Source of the DNA: Bradyrhizobium sp. 139
GTDB taxonomy: Bacteria; Pseudomonadota; Alphaproteobacteria; Rhizobiales; Xanthobacteraceae
DNA length: 64,000 nt
Assembly: GCF_023074175.1 (NCBI RefSeq)
Contig: NZ_JADPKS010000154.1
Coordinates: 81,589-145,588, forward strand
Direction of reading: 5' to 3'
Shown: piece by piece, positions 33,566-42,599 of the stretch
Numbering within the stretch: the first letter of the stretch is position 1
Layout of the letters: every line of letters starts with the position of its first letter
Position numbers and translations under genes: made by a program
The notes under the pieces: model-generated
Told to the model about the DNA's origin: nothing
Databases searched by the model: none
What the model saw: only the letters and a program-made list of their open reading frames with translations

Positions 33566-35929
33566 ATGCCCGTTGATACCGCCCGTCTCGACACATTGAC
33601 CGCGCTGGCCCGCAAGGCGCTGTGGCTGTCGTCATGGACCATCCACCATGCCAACCACATCCGTCCCAGTTCGGACGGGCTCAAGGTCGGCGGCCACCAG
33701 GCCTCGTCGGCCTCGCTCGCCACCATCATGTCGGCGCTGTATTTTAGCGTGTTGCGGCCCGAAGACCGCGTCGCGGTGAAGCCGCATGCGAGCCCGGTGT
33801 TCCACGCCATCCAGTATTTGTTCGGTCGGCAGAGCCGCGAGAAGCTCGAGAACTTCCGCGGCTTCAGGGGCGCGCAGTCCTATCCCTCCCGCACCAAGGA
33901 TGTCGACGACGTCGATTTCTCGACCGGCTCTGTCGGCCTCGGCGTCGCGCAGACGCTGTTCGCCTCGCTGGTGCAGGACTACGTCAAGGCACATGGCTGG
34001 ATGAAGGATCGCCGCGAGGGGCGGATGATCGCGCTGGTCGGCGATGCCGAGATGGACGAGGGCAACATTTTCGAGGCGCTCGCGGAAGGCTGGAAGCACG
34101 GCCTGCGCAACACCTGGTGGGTGGTCGACTACAACAGGCAGTCGCTCGACGCCGTCGTGCGCGAGGGGCTCTGGGAAAAGTTCGAGACCATGTTCCGCAA
34201 TTTCGGCTGGGACGTGGTGATCGTGAAATATGGCCGCCTGATGCGCGAGGCCTTTGCCGAGGCCGGCGGCGAGGCGCTCAAGCGCTGGATCGACAATTGT
34301 CCCAACGCGCTGTATGCGGCGCTGTGCTTCCAGGGCGGCGCGGCCTTCCGCAAACATCTGCACGACGAGATCGGCGACCAGGGACCAATCACCAAGCTGA
34401 TCGACCGCCGCAGCGATGAAGAGCTGCTGGCGCTGATGTCGAACCTCGGCGGCCACGACATGGCGAGCATGCTGGAGGCGTTCGAATCCATCGATCACGA
34501 TCGCCCGGTCTGCTTCATCGCCTACACCATCAAGGGCGTCGGCCTACCATTCCAGGGCCACAAGGACAATCACGCCGGCCTGATGACGGTCGCACAGATG
34601 GAGAAATATCGCGACAGCCAGAACATCCGGCCCGGGCACGAATGGGACAAGTACGAGGGCCTTGCGCAGGATGCCGCCGAGCTCGACGCCTTCCTCGCGC
34701 GCGTGCCGTTCAACCAGGACGGCCGCCGGCTGACCGCGCCCGTCGTCGAGGTGCCCCAGCAACTCGCCTTCAAGCCGACGCCGCAGATGTCGACCCAGCA
34801 GGGCTTTGGCCTCGTGCTGAACGAGATCGCGCGGGACGACAGCGAACTCGCCAAGCGCATCGTCACGACGTCGCCGGACGTTACTGTCTCCACCAATCTC
34901 GGTCCGTGGGTCAACCGTCGCGGCCTGTTTGCGCGCGGCGAGAAGGCGGACTTATTCCGCAGCGAGAAAATTCCGTCCACTTTCAATTGGGACTTCTCAC
35001 CCAAGGGCCAGCATCTCGAGCTCGGCATTGCCGAGATGAACCTGTTCATCATGCTCTCGGCGCTCGGCCTGTCGCACCAGATCAATGGCGAGCGGCTCTT
35101 GCCGATAGGCACGCTCTACGATCCCTTTATCGAGCGCGGGCTCGATGCGCTGAACTATGCCTGTTACCAGGACGCGCGCTTCATGGTGGCAGCGACGCCA
35201 TCGGGCATCACGCTCGCGCCGGAAGGCGGCGCGCACCAGTCGATCGCGACGCCGCTGATCGGCATGGCGCAGGACGGGCTCGCCTCGTTCGAGCCGGCTT
35301 TCGTCGACGAGCTCGCCGTGATCATGGCTTGGGGCTTCAATCACATGCAGCGCGATCCGGGCGAGGGCGGCTCGGTGTACTTACGGCTCTCGACGCGCAG
35401 CATCGAGCAGGCGCAGCGGATCATGACACCGGAGCTGGCGCAGGGCATCACCGACGGCGCCTATTGGCTGCGCAAGCCCGGCCCCAATGCCGAAGTCGTG
35501 ATCGCCTACACGGGCGCGGTTGCGCCCGAAGCGATCGAGGCGACCGGCTTCATCGGCGAGAGCCGCCGCGACATCGGCCTGCTCGCGGTCACCTCGGCAG
35601 ATCGCCTCCACGCCGGGTGGACCGCCGCGCGAAACCTGCGGCGCGATCGGCGCGGCGTGCAGCATCTCAGCCACATTGAAAAACTTTTGGCGCCGCTGCC
35701 GCGCGACTGCGGCATCGTGACCGTGATCGACGGCCATCCGGCCGCGCTCGGCTGGCTCGGCAGCGTCCGCGGCCACCGCGTCGAGGCGCTGGGCGTCGAG
35801 CAGTTCGGCCAGACCGGGACGATTGCCGATCTCTACCGTCACTACGGCATCGATGCCAACGCCATCATCGATGCGGCCGAAAGCCTCACCACCGGCGCCC
35901 CGGTGCTCCATCGGAAAATGGCGGTGTAG
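33566..35929 (+). CDS. AceE-like homodimeric 2-oxoacid dehydrogenase E1 / transketolase family
   Basis: Thiamine-diphosphate enzyme of 787 residues with the layout of homodimeric pyruvate dehydrogenase E1. Residues ~40-125 hold HQASSASLATIMSALYF and RTKDVDDVDFSTGSVGLG; the ThDP/Mg motif runs from Gly159-Asp-Ala to Asn190 (GDAEMDEGNIFE ... VVDYNRQS). The pyrimidine-binding domain is at about 410-590 and a C-terminal transketolase domain follows. It is about 100 residues shorter than E. coli AceE, and no E2 or E3 gene is near. Together with the divergent Lrp this suggests an E1-type decarboxylase acting in amino-acid-derived keto-acid catabolism. Confidence 0.88.
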   Translation: MPVDTARLDTLTALARKALWLSSWTIHHANHIRPSSDGLKVGGHQASSASLATIMSALYFSVLRPEDRVAVKPHASPVFHAIQYLFGRQSREKLENFRGFRGAQSYPSRTKDVDDVDFSTGSVGLGVAQTLFASLVQDYVKAHGWMKDRREGRMIALVGDAEMDEGNIFEALAEGWKHGLRNTWWVVDYNRQSLDAVVREGLWEKFETMFRNFGWDVVIVKYGRLMREAFAEAGGEALKRWIDNCPNALYAALCFQGGAAFRKHLHDEIGDQGPITKLIDRRSDEELLALMSNLGGHDMASMLEAFESIDHDRPVCFIAYTIKGVGLPFQGHKDNHAGLMTVAQMEKYRDSQNIRPGHEWDKYEGLAQDAAELDAFLARVPFNQDGRRLTAPVVEVPQQLAFKPTPQMSTQQGFGLVLNEIARDDSELAKRIVTTSPDVTVSTNLGPWVNRRGLFARGEKADLFRSEKIPSTFNWDFSPKGQHLELGIAEMNLFIMLSALGLSHQINGERLLPIGTLYDPFIERGLDALNYACYQDARFMVAATPSGITLAPEGGAHQSIATPLIGMAQDGLASFEPAFVDELAVIMAWGFNHMQRDPGEGGSVYLRLSTRSIEQAQRIMTPELAQGITDGAYWLRKPGPNAEVVIAYTGAVAPEAIEATGFIGESRRDIGLLAVTSADRLHAGWTAARNLRRDRRGVQHLSHIEKLLAPLPRDCGIVTVIDGHPAALGWLGSVRGHRVEALGVEQFGQTGTIADLYRHYGIDANAIIDAAESLTTGAPVLHRKMAV

Positions 35930-35948
35930 TTGAGGTAACCACTTGCAT

Positions 35949-36083
35949 GGGCCCCGGCTCAGCAGCGCACCGCTGAAGTAGCGCTGCGCTGCGTCCGGGG
36001 CACGAGAGCTGTCTGGACACGCTCTAGTCTCGTGTCCCGGACAAGGCGCGACATGAAATGTCGCGCCGCCGAGCCGGGACCCA
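35949..36083. repeat. Palindromic intergenic repeat (GGGCCCCGGCTC family)
   Basis: GGGCCCCGGCTC near the left end and GAGCCGGGACCC near the right end pair across the element; internal arms include CGTGTCCCGGAC and GTCCGGGGCACG. With the ~150 bases after it this fills the 304-base gap before the aldehyde dehydrogenase; no gene is seen there. Confidence 0.7.
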
Positions 36084-36233
36084 GAGCTACGCTTGCCTCG
36101 GTCCAACCCACGCTCCATATTCCGCGCGTCCGCCGCAACGCTGGCCCCGCATATGGCGGGTTCAACTGCCGGCGCTTTCGTGCAAGGATGCCTGCCGAAA
36201 CGCCCCCACCATGCCCCCAAGAAGAGGTTAACG

Positions 36234-37664
36234 ATGGTCAATCGCATGCAATTCTACATCGACGGCGCCTGGGTCGATCCCGCCGTCAAGAAATCCACCG
36301 CCGTGGTCAATCCGGCGACCGAAGAGGCGATGTACGAGGTTGCGCTCGGCTCCAAGGCCGACGTTGACAAGGCGGTCGCCGCCGCCAAGCGCGCCTTTGC
36401 AACGTTCTCCCAGACCAGCCGCGAGGAGCGCGTCGCGCTGCTGTCGAAAGTCATCGAGGTCTACAAGGGCCGCCTCAAGGAGATCGGAGCCGCCGTCTCC
36501 GACGAGATGGGCGCGCCGCTGCCGATGGCCGAAAAGCTCCAGGCCGGCGCCGGCCTCGGCCATCTCATGACCACGCTCGACGTGCTCAAGAACTACCATT
36601 TCGAGGAACCGGTCGGCACCGCCATGGTGCTGCGCGAGCCGGTCGGTGTGGTCGGCATGATCACGCCGTGGAACTGGCCGCTCAACCAGATCGCCTGCAA
36701 GGTCGCGCCTGCGCTGGCCGCCGGCTGCACCATGATCCTGAAGCCGTCGGAGTTCACCCCGACCTCGGCTTTGATTTTTGCGGAAATCCTCCATGAAGCC
36801 GGCGTGCCGAAGGGCGTGTTCAACCTCGTCAACGGCCTCGGTCCCGAGGTCGGCGCCGCCATGAGCGAGCATCCTGACATCGACATGATCTCCTTCACCG
36901 GCTCGACCCGCGCCGGTATCGACGTGGCCAAGCGCGCGGCGCCGACCGTGAAACGCGTCAGCCAGGAGCTCGGCGGCAAGTCGCCGAACGTCATCCTCGA
37001 AGGCGCCGACCTGACCAAGGCGGTGACGGGCGGCGTGATGCACATGTTCAACAACTCCGGCCAGTCCTGCAACGCGCCCTCGCGCATGATCGTGCCGCTG
37101 TCGAAGATGAAGGAAGTCGCCGCGATCGCGAAGGCTGTGGCCGACAAGACCAAGGCGGGCGATCCGCGCGGCGAAGGCACCACCATCGGCCCCGTCGTCA
37201 ACCGCGGCCAGTGGGACAAGATCCAGGGGCTGATCAAGAAGGGCATCGACGAGGGCGCAACGCTCGTCGCCGGCGGCCCGGGCCTGCCCGAGGGCGTCAA
37301 CAAGGGCTTCTATGTCCGCCCGACCATCTTCGCCGACGTCACTCCCGACATGACGATCGCCCGCGAGGAAATCTTCGGACCGGTGCTGACCATCATCGGC
37401 GCCAAGGACGAAGCCGACGCCGTGCACATCGCCAACGACACGCCCTATGGGCTTGCCGGCTATGTCTCGGCCGACACCGTCGAGAGCGCCAAGCGCGTCG
37501 CGCGCCAGATCCGCGCCGGCAACGTCAATCTCCAGGGCGTGCCCAACGACCGCACCGCGCCGTTCGGCGGCTACAAGCAGTCCGGCAACGGCCGCGAGTG
37601 GGGCAAGTACGGCCTCGAGGACTTCCTCGAAGTGAAAGCCGTCGCCGGCTTCAACGCGGCGTAA
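36234..37664 (+). CDS. NAD(P)-dependent aldehyde dehydrogenase
   Basis: Aldehyde dehydrogenase of 476 residues. Catalytic residues are all in place: Asn147 (TPWNWPL), Glu245 (SQELGGKS) and Cys279 (NSGQSCNAPSR). It also has FTGSTRAG for coenzyme binding and EIFGPVLTII towards the C-terminus. The ATG at 36234 is preceded by AAGAGG; the longer open frame to 36093 lies in repeat-like sequence and was rejected. A strong terminator follows. It may oxidise the aldehyde made by the AceE-like enzyme upstream, but the 304-base gap argues for separate transcription. Confidence 0.92.
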   Translation: MVNRMQFYIDGAWVDPAVKKSTAVVNPATEEAMYEVALGSKADVDKAVAAAKRAFATFSQTSREERVALLSKVIEVYKGRLKEIGAAVSDEMGAPLPMAEKLQAGAGLGHLMTTLDVLKNYHFEEPVGTAMVLREPVGVVGMITPWNWPLNQIACKVAPALAAGCTMILKPSEFTPTSALIFAEILHEAGVPKGVFNLVNGLGPEVGAAMSEHPDIDMISFTGSTRAGIDVAKRAAPTVKRVSQELGGKSPNVILEGADLTKAVTGGVMHMFNNSGQSCNAPSRMIVPLSKMKEVAAIAKAVADKTKAGDPRGEGTTIGPVVNRGQWDKIQGLIKKGIDEGATLVAGGPGLPEGVNKGFYVRPTIFADVTPDMTIAREEIFGPVLTIIGAKDEADAVHIANDTPYGLAGYVSADTVESAKRVARQIRAGNVNLQGVPNDRTAPFGGYKQSGNGREWGKYGLEDFLEVKAVAGFNAA

Positions 37665-37690
37665 GCTTTCATCGTCGAGAATGAACATGA

Positions 37691-37720
37691 CGCCGGAGCG
37701 GGACACCGCTCCGGCGTTTT
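37691..37720 (+). terminator. Rho-independent terminator after aldehyde dehydrogenase
   Basis: CGCCGGAGCGG (37691-37701), loop GACA, CCGCTCCGGCG (37706-37716), then TTTT. A perfect 11-bp stem with a T-run 27 bases after the stop codon. Confidence 0.9.
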
Positions 37721-37725
37721 CCATT

Positions 37726-37823
37726 CGTAGGGTGGGCAAAGGCGCGCTTGCGCGCCGTGCCCACCATCTTTCCGAAAATCGTCATCTCGTTTGGTGGGCA
37801 CGCTTCGCTTTGCCCACCCTACG
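37726..37823. repeat. Inverted-repeat element with 16-bp perfect ends
   Basis: The element starts CGTAGGGTGGGCAAAG and ends CTTTGCCCACCCTACG, its exact complement, with internal hairpins such as GGCGCGCTTGCGCGCC. This is a known kind of Bradyrhizobium intergenic repeat. It lies just past the aldehyde dehydrogenase terminator. Confidence 0.85.
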
Positions 37824-37832
37824 ATTCGAGTG

Positions 37833-38801
37833 TTAGCCCCCCACCGTGCCCTGCGTGTTCACGTACAGCGCGTAGATCGACTGGCTCGCTGCCATGAACA
37901 GGCGGTTGCGCTTGACGCCGCCGAAGCAGAGATTGGCGCAGCGCTCGGGCAGCGCGATGCGGCCGATCATGACGCCGTCGGGCGCGAACACCACGACGCC
38001 GTCGAGTTCGGGATCGCCCATGCCCCAGCCGCACCAGAGATTGCCGTCGATGTCGCAGCGCATCCCGTCCGGCGTGCCCGGACCGGCATCGATGTGGACG
38101 CGCTTGTTGGAAATCGTGGTGCCGTCAGCCGAAACGTCATAGGCGAGAATTTTCCGGTTCGGCACGCCGCGGGATTCCACGACGTAGAGGATCTTCTCGT
38201 CCGGCGAGAAGCACAGCCCGTTCGGGCCGAGCACGCCTTCGGCGACGATGGTCGCCTTGCGGCTAACGGGATCGAGCCGGTAGACGTTGGGCTCGATCTC
38301 GGGCTCGGCCTTGTAGCCCTCGTAATTGCCGAGCAGGCCGAAGGTGGGATCGGTGAACCAGATCGACCCGTCGGATTTCACCACGACGTCGTTCGGCGAG
38401 TTGAGCTTCTTGCCGTTGAATGAATCCATCAGCACGGAGATTTCGCCGTCATATTCGGTGCGGGTGACACGGCGGCCGCCATGCTCGCAGGTGACGAGCC
38501 GGCCCTGGCGATCGCGGGTGTTGCCGTTGGCAAAATTCGAGGGCTTGCGGAACACGCTGACGGCGCCGGTCTCTTCCTCCCATTTGATGATGCGCTGGTT
38601 CGGGATGTCGCTGCACAACAGGTAGCGCCCGTCGCCGAACCAGACCGGCCCTTCGGCCCAGCGCAGGCCGGTCGTCAGCCGCTCCACCGCCGAGAGTTTC
38701 AGCCAGTACTTTTCGAAGCGGGGATCGAGTGCACTTATCGCCGGATCGGGGTAACAAGTCGCCGGCCGCCAGCCTTGATTATGGGACGATGCATCGTTCA
38801 T
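37833..38801 (-). CDS. SMP-30/gluconolactonase family sugar lactonase
   Basis: Six-bladed beta-propeller hydrolase of 322 residues, probably opening an aldonolactone. Visible motifs are GLRWAEGPVWFGDGRYLLCSD near the N-terminus, the metal-site region LNSPNDVVVKSDGSIWFTDPTFG, LGPNGLCFSPDEKILYV and DGMRCDIDGNLWCG. These are the segments that carry the Glu, Asn and Asp metal ligands of the family. It is divergent from the uronate dehydrogenase gene, whose product would be its substrate. Confidence 0.9.
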   Translation of the reverse strand: MNDASSHNQGWRPATCYPDPAISALDPRFEKYWLKLSAVERLTTGLRWAEGPVWFGDGRYLLCSDIPNQRIIKWEEETGAVSVFRKPSNFANGNTRDRQGRLVTCEHGGRRVTRTEYDGEISVLMDSFNGKKLNSPNDVVVKSDGSIWFTDPTFGLLGNYEGYKAEPEIEPNVYRLDPVSRKATIVAEGVLGPNGLCFSPDEKILYVVESRGVPNRKILAYDVSADGTTISNKRVHIDAGPGTPDGMRCDIDGNLWCGWGMGDPELDGVVVFAPDGVMIGRIALPERCANLCFGGVKRNRLFMAASQSIYALYVNTQGTVGG

Positions 38802-38892
38802 GTGCAGTTCTCGTTGTTGCGTTCCCTCTGTCCAAGTCTGCTAGCATCGGATATCTACGGCCGCAAATCGGTTGCCAAATACGAGGAAAGAC

Positions 38893-39717
38893 ATGCCGCG
38901 CATCTTGATGACGGGAGCTTCGGGCGGGATCGGAACGCGCCTGCGGAAACTTCTGCCGCCGATCTATCCGGACCTCCTTCTCAGCGACATCCGCCCGCCC
39001 GCCGATCTCGGGCCGAACGAGCAGTTCAAGGCGGCGGACCTCTCCGATCTCGCGCAATGCGAGGCGATCTGCGAGGGCGTCGACGGCATCATCCATTTTG
39101 GCGGCTATTCGGTCGAGGGCCCGTGGGGCGACATCCTCCAGGCCAACATCATCGGCGGCTACAATCTGTTCGAGGCCGCGTACCGCAAGGGCGTCAAGCG
39201 CGTGGTGTTCGCCTCATCCAATCACGTCGTCGGCTTCTATCCGCGCCACCACAAGATCGGCACCGACGTCACCGTGCGCCCCGACGGACGCTACGGCGTC
39301 AGCAAGGTGTTCGGCGAAGCAGTCGGCGCGCTCTATGCCGACAAGCACGGGCTGAAGGTCACCTGCATCCGGATCGGCAATTGCGACGAGCGGCCGCTCG
39401 ATCATCGCCGCATCGCGATGTGGCTGAAGCCGGAGGATCTCGTGCAGCTCTGCCAGATCGGGCTCGAGCATCCCGACATTCATTTCGAGGTGTTCTACGG
39501 CGTGTCCCTGAACGAGCGCGCCTGGTGGGATAATCACCGCGCCTACGCGTTCGGCTATCGCCCGACCGGCCGCTCCGAGGATCATGTGGCGCACGCGATG
39601 GCCGAGCAGGCCAAGCTCAAGCCGGATCCGATCGGCGACCACTACCAGGGCGGTGCGTTCTGCAGCAACGAGTTCGACGGCGATGCGAGCCGCATCATCG
39701 ACTGGACCAAGCGCTAG
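38893..39717 (+). CDS. NAD-dependent uronate dehydrogenase-like epimerase-family protein
   Basis: Short-chain extended-family oxidoreductase of 274 residues. The NAD motif is ILMTGASGGIGTRLR and the catalytic pair Tyr134-Lys138 is in RYGVSKVFGEA, with Ser/Asn in VFASSNHVVGFY. Size and these motifs fit uronate dehydrogenase, which oxidises galacturonate or glucuronate to the aldarolactone. GAGGAAAG precedes the ATG at 38893. The partner lactonase is divergent and an IlvD/Edd dehydratase lies 1.1 kb downstream, giving a plausible oxidative uronate or sugar-acid pathway. Confidence 0.85.
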   Translation: MPRILMTGASGGIGTRLRKLLPPIYPDLLLSDIRPPADLGPNEQFKAADLSDLAQCEAICEGVDGIIHFGGYSVEGPWGDILQANIIGGYNLFEAAYRKGVKRVVFASSNHVVGFYPRHHKIGTDVTVRPDGRYGVSKVFGEAVGALYADKHGLKVTCIRIGNCDERPLDHRRIAMWLKPEDLVQLCQIGLEHPDIHFEVFYGVSLNERAWWDNHRAYAFGYRPTGRSEDHVAHAMAEQAKLKPDPIGDHYQGGAFCSNEFDGDASRIIDWTKR

Positions 39718-39727
39718 CTTGCGGCAG

Positions 39728-39893
39728 GCTATCGCATATGAATCGGGAGGCTGCCGGACGAGCTCGGCCTGTATGGTTCGAGACGCCCGCTTTGGCGGGC
39801 TCCTCACCATGAGGGTCTAAAATCTCGCCGCAAAACGCGACCTCATCCTGAGGGCCCGCCGCAGACGGGCGTCTCGAAGGATGGCCGCAAGCA
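39728..39893. repeat. ~166-bp repeat, copy A (inverted partner at 43452-43620)
   Basis: Runs from GCTATCGCAT to GGATGGCCGCAAGCA and contains two GTCTCGA-type hairpins (GAGACGCCCGCTTTGGCGGG and CCGCAGACGGGCGTCTCG). The reverse complement of 43452-43620 matches it along the whole length, by eye close to 90% identical. Such elements with CCTCATCCTGAGG cores are dispersed in Bradyrhizobium genomes. Confidence 0.85.
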
Positions 39894-39965
39894 AGCTTCC
39901 CGCTACGCTTTTCTTCACCTGCGATAGCCCTCCCGCTTGCGGGGAGAGGCGAAGGAGCCGCCGCG

Positions 39966-40646
39966 CTAGTTCTCGCCGTCGCGGATGCGCTTGAGATAAT
40001 CCGACTTGCTGAACTGCATGTGATCGACGCAAAGCTGCGCCAGCGCCCAGCTGTCGCGGCCCTTCAACAGCTCGATCATCAGGTCGTGCTGGCGCCGCGA
40101 CTGTGCCAGCCCGTCGCGGTCGGCGAGGTTCTTGGCGCGCATCGGCAGCGTCAGGTTCATGTAGTCCTGGAGCGAGCGCACGAGATAGGGATTGCCGCAG
40201 GCCGAGAACAGCGCGAGGTGAAAGGCATCGTTGGTCTCGTGAATGCCGCGCAGATCCTGCAAGTCGGCCTTCGCGCAATATCGCCGTTGCAAAGCGGTCA
40301 GCGCGTCGATCAGGCCTTGCGGCGCGGGCAGGGAGATCATCAGCGCCGCCTGCCGCGTCAGCATCTCCCGGACCTCGTAGATTTGCCGGACTTCCGCCGC
40401 CGAGTAGAACCGCACCGTGGCGCCGACGTTCTTCTCGCGGCGGACGATGCCGCGCCGTTCCGCGTCCACCAGCGCCTGGCGCACGAAGTGCCGAGAGGTG
40501 CCGTAACGTGACATCAGCGCGTCCTCGGTGAGGCGCGCGCCCGGCGGGAAGCGGCCGAAGATGATGTCCTCGTCGAGCCGCGGGACGACATCGTCCGGGT
40601 CGTCCCCCCGGACCGTCATGGCGTCTGCGGTGTGAATGTCGGACAT
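39966..40646 (-). CDS. GntR-family regulator (FCD/FadR subfamily)
   Basis: Regulator of 226 residues. The winged helix is at about residues 20-85 (IIFGRFPPGARLTEDALMSR, then VRQALVDAERRGIVRREKN). The all-helical FCD effector domain lies at about 95-215, with DLRGIHETNDAFHLALFSACGN and RRQHDLMIELLKGRD carrying the Asp/His residues that bind metal and carboxylate ligands. Such regulators usually sense sugar acids. It diverges from the dehydratase gene, and the gap contains twin operators overlapping both -35 boxes. Confidence 0.9.
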   Translation of the reverse strand: MSDIHTADAMTVRGDDPDDVVPRLDEDIIFGRFPPGARLTEDALMSRYGTSRHFVRQALVDAERRGIVRREKNVGATVRFYSAAEVRQIYEVREMLTRQAALMISLPAPQGLIDALTALQRRYCAKADLQDLRGIHETNDAFHLALFSACGNPYLVRSLQDYMNLTLPMRAKNLADRDGLAQSRRQHDLMIELLKGRDSWALAQLCVDHMQFSKSDYLKRIRDGEN

Positions 40647-40699
40647 GCCCTCGGCCTCCGGCGCCTGGCCGGTCTCTCCTGTGGAGCAGGGAAGGCCCG

Positions 40700-40775
40700 G
40701 ATTGTCAATAATCTGGTTGCTGTGGGGGACGTCAGGCCAGAAACCGATCGGTTTACGCCTATCTTATTGACAATC
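40700..40775. promoter_or_regulatory. Twin GntR operators in the divergent promoter region
   Basis: GATTGTCAATAA (40700-40711) and its exact reverse complement TTATTGACAATC (40764-40775). Each contains a 9-base palindrome ATTG-N-CAAT. The consensus -35 hexamer TTGACA is part of each site, reading leftwards in the first and rightwards in the second. Binding would block both the regulator and the dehydratase promoters. The -10 boxes are not clear. Confidence 0.7.
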
Positions 40776-40825
40776 GAGGGGCAGCCTGTACCACAATGGC
40801 AAGGTAGCAAGTTAGATGGAGTGGC

Positions 40826-42559
40826 ATGATGACGAGTGGCTTGCGCAAAGGGCTGACGAGCTATGGCGATGCCGGCTTCTCGCTGTTCCTGCGCAAGGCG
40901 TTCATCAAGGCCATGGGCTATTCCGACGACGCGCTGGAGCGCCCGATCGTCGGCATCACCAACACCTATAGCGACTACAATCCCTGCCACGGCAACGTGC
41001 CGCAGATCATCGAAGCGGCGAAGCGCGGCGTGATGCTGTCCGGCGCGATGCCGTTCGTGTTCCCGACCATCTCGATCGCCGAGAGCTTTGCGCATCCGAC
41101 CTCGATGTATCTGCGCAATCTGATGGCGATGGATACCGAGGAGATGATCCGGGCGCAGCCGATGGATTCGGTGATCGTGATCGGCGGCTGTGACAAGACT
41201 CTTCCTGCGCAGGTGATGGCGGCGATCAGCGCCGATCTGCCGACTGTGGTCATTCCGGTCGGGCCGATGGTGGTCGGCCATCATCAGGGTGAGGTGTTAG
41301 GGGCCTGCACCGATTGCCGCCGTCTGTGGGGCCAGTATCGCGCCGGCGAAATGGATGATGCCGAGATCGAAGCGGTCAATGGCCGCCTCGCGCCGTCGGT
41401 CGGCACCTGCATGGTGATGGGCACGGCCTCGACCATGGCCTGCATGATTGAAGCCATGGGCCTGTCGCTGCCGATGAGCGCGACCATCCCGGCGCCGCAT
41501 GCCGAACGCTTTCGCCTGGCCGAAGCCAGCGGCAGGGTTGCCGCCGAGATGGCCAAGACCAAGGGTCCGAAGCCGAGTGAGCTGCTGACTCCGGCCTCGT
41601 TCAGGAACGCGCAGGTCGTGCTCCAGGCGATCGGCGGCTCGACCAATGGCCTGATCCATTTGACGGCGATGGCGCACCGCTCGCCTCATCGCCTCGATCT
41701 CGGGGTGTTCGACCAGATCGGCCGCGAGGTGCCGGTGCTGATCGACCTCAAGCCGTCCGGCGAACACTATATGGAGCATTTCCACCACGCCGGCGGCGTG
41801 CCGAAATTGCTGGCGCAGCTCGGCGATCTCGTCGATCTCGACGCGCAGACCATCAGCGGCCAGACGCTGCGCGATGTCGTCGCGAATGCGGAGGACGTGC
41901 CGGGCCAGGATGCGATCCGTCCGCGCGACAATCCGATCAAGAAGGAAGGCGGGCTTGCCGTCCTGCACGGCAACCTCGCGCCGCGTGGTGCCGTCATCAA
42001 GCAATCGGCCGCGAGCCCCAAGCTGTTGCAGCACACGGGGCGCGCGGTGGTGTTCGAATCCGTCGAGGACATGACCCTGCGGGTCGACCATCCCGATCTC
42101 GACGTGAACTCTGATGACGTGCTGGTGCTGCGCAACGCCGGCCCGAAGGGCGCGCCCGGCATGCCGGAGGCGGGCTATCTGCCGATCCCGAAGAAGCTCG
42201 CGCGCGGCGGCACCAAGGACATGGTGCGCATTTCGGATGCGCGCATGAGCGGCACCGCGTTCGGCACAATCGTGCTTCATATCACGCCGGAATCCGCCGT
42301 CGGTGGGCCGCTCGCGCTGGTGAAGAACGGCGACATGATCCGGCTGGATGTTGCCAAGCGCAGCATCGAGCTGCTGGTCGAAGCTGCCGAGCTGGAGCGT
42401 CGGCGCGCCGCATTGAAGCCGGCGGCTGCGCCGGACGAGGCGCGGCGCGGCTACGCCTGGCTGTTCAACGAAACTATCATGCAGGCCGACGAAGGCTGCG
42501 ACTTCGATTTCATGCAGAGGACTGGGAAGCAGACTGAGCAGAATACTGAGAAGGGGTGA
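40826..42559 (+). CDS. IlvD/Edd-family dehydratase (sugar-acid dehydratase type)
   Basis: Fe-S dehydratase of 577 residues. The three predicted cluster cysteines are Cys54 (NPCHGN), Cys122 (GGCDKT) and Cys195 (GTCMVMGTAS). The spacing matches the [2Fe-2S] sugar-acid branch, such as L-arabinonate dehydratase, rather than being diagnostic of branched-chain synthesis. The position next to a lactonase, a uronate dehydrogenase and a GntR regulator supports removal of water from an aldonate or aldarate. ATG 40826 is followed by an in-frame ATG at 40829; GGAG lies upstream. Confidence 0.88.
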   Translation: MMTSGLRKGLTSYGDAGFSLFLRKAFIKAMGYSDDALERPIVGITNTYSDYNPCHGNVPQIIEAAKRGVMLSGAMPFVFPTISIAESFAHPTSMYLRNLMAMDTEEMIRAQPMDSVIVIGGCDKTLPAQVMAAISADLPTVVIPVGPMVVGHHQGEVLGACTDCRRLWGQYRAGEMDDAEIEAVNGRLAPSVGTCMVMGTASTMACMIEAMGLSLPMSATIPAPHAERFRLAEASGRVAAEMAKTKGPKPSELLTPASFRNAQVVLQAIGGSTNGLIHLTAMAHRSPHRLDLGVFDQIGREVPVLIDLKPSGEHYMEHFHHAGGVPKLLAQLGDLVDLDAQTISGQTLRDVVANAEDVPGQDAIRPRDNPIKKEGGLAVLHGNLAPRGAVIKQSAASPKLLQHTGRAVVFESVEDMTLRVDHPDLDVNSDDVLVLRNAGPKGAPGMPEAGYLPIPKKLARGGTKDMVRISDARMSGTAFGTIVLHITPESAVGGPLALVKNGDMIRLDVAKRSIELLVEAAELERRRAALKPAAAPDEARRGYAWLFNETIMQADEGCDFDFMQRTGKQTEQNTEKG

Positions 42560-42599
42560 CGAACCACCCGAACGAGCGCTCAGACCGCTAAAGCGGCGG

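Noticed and set aside
36228..37739. 503-codon minus-strand frame opposite aldehyde dehydrogenase
   Set aside because: The plus strand encodes a complete aldehyde dehydrogenase with all catalytic residues; the antisense product is Arg/His/Asp-rich filler.
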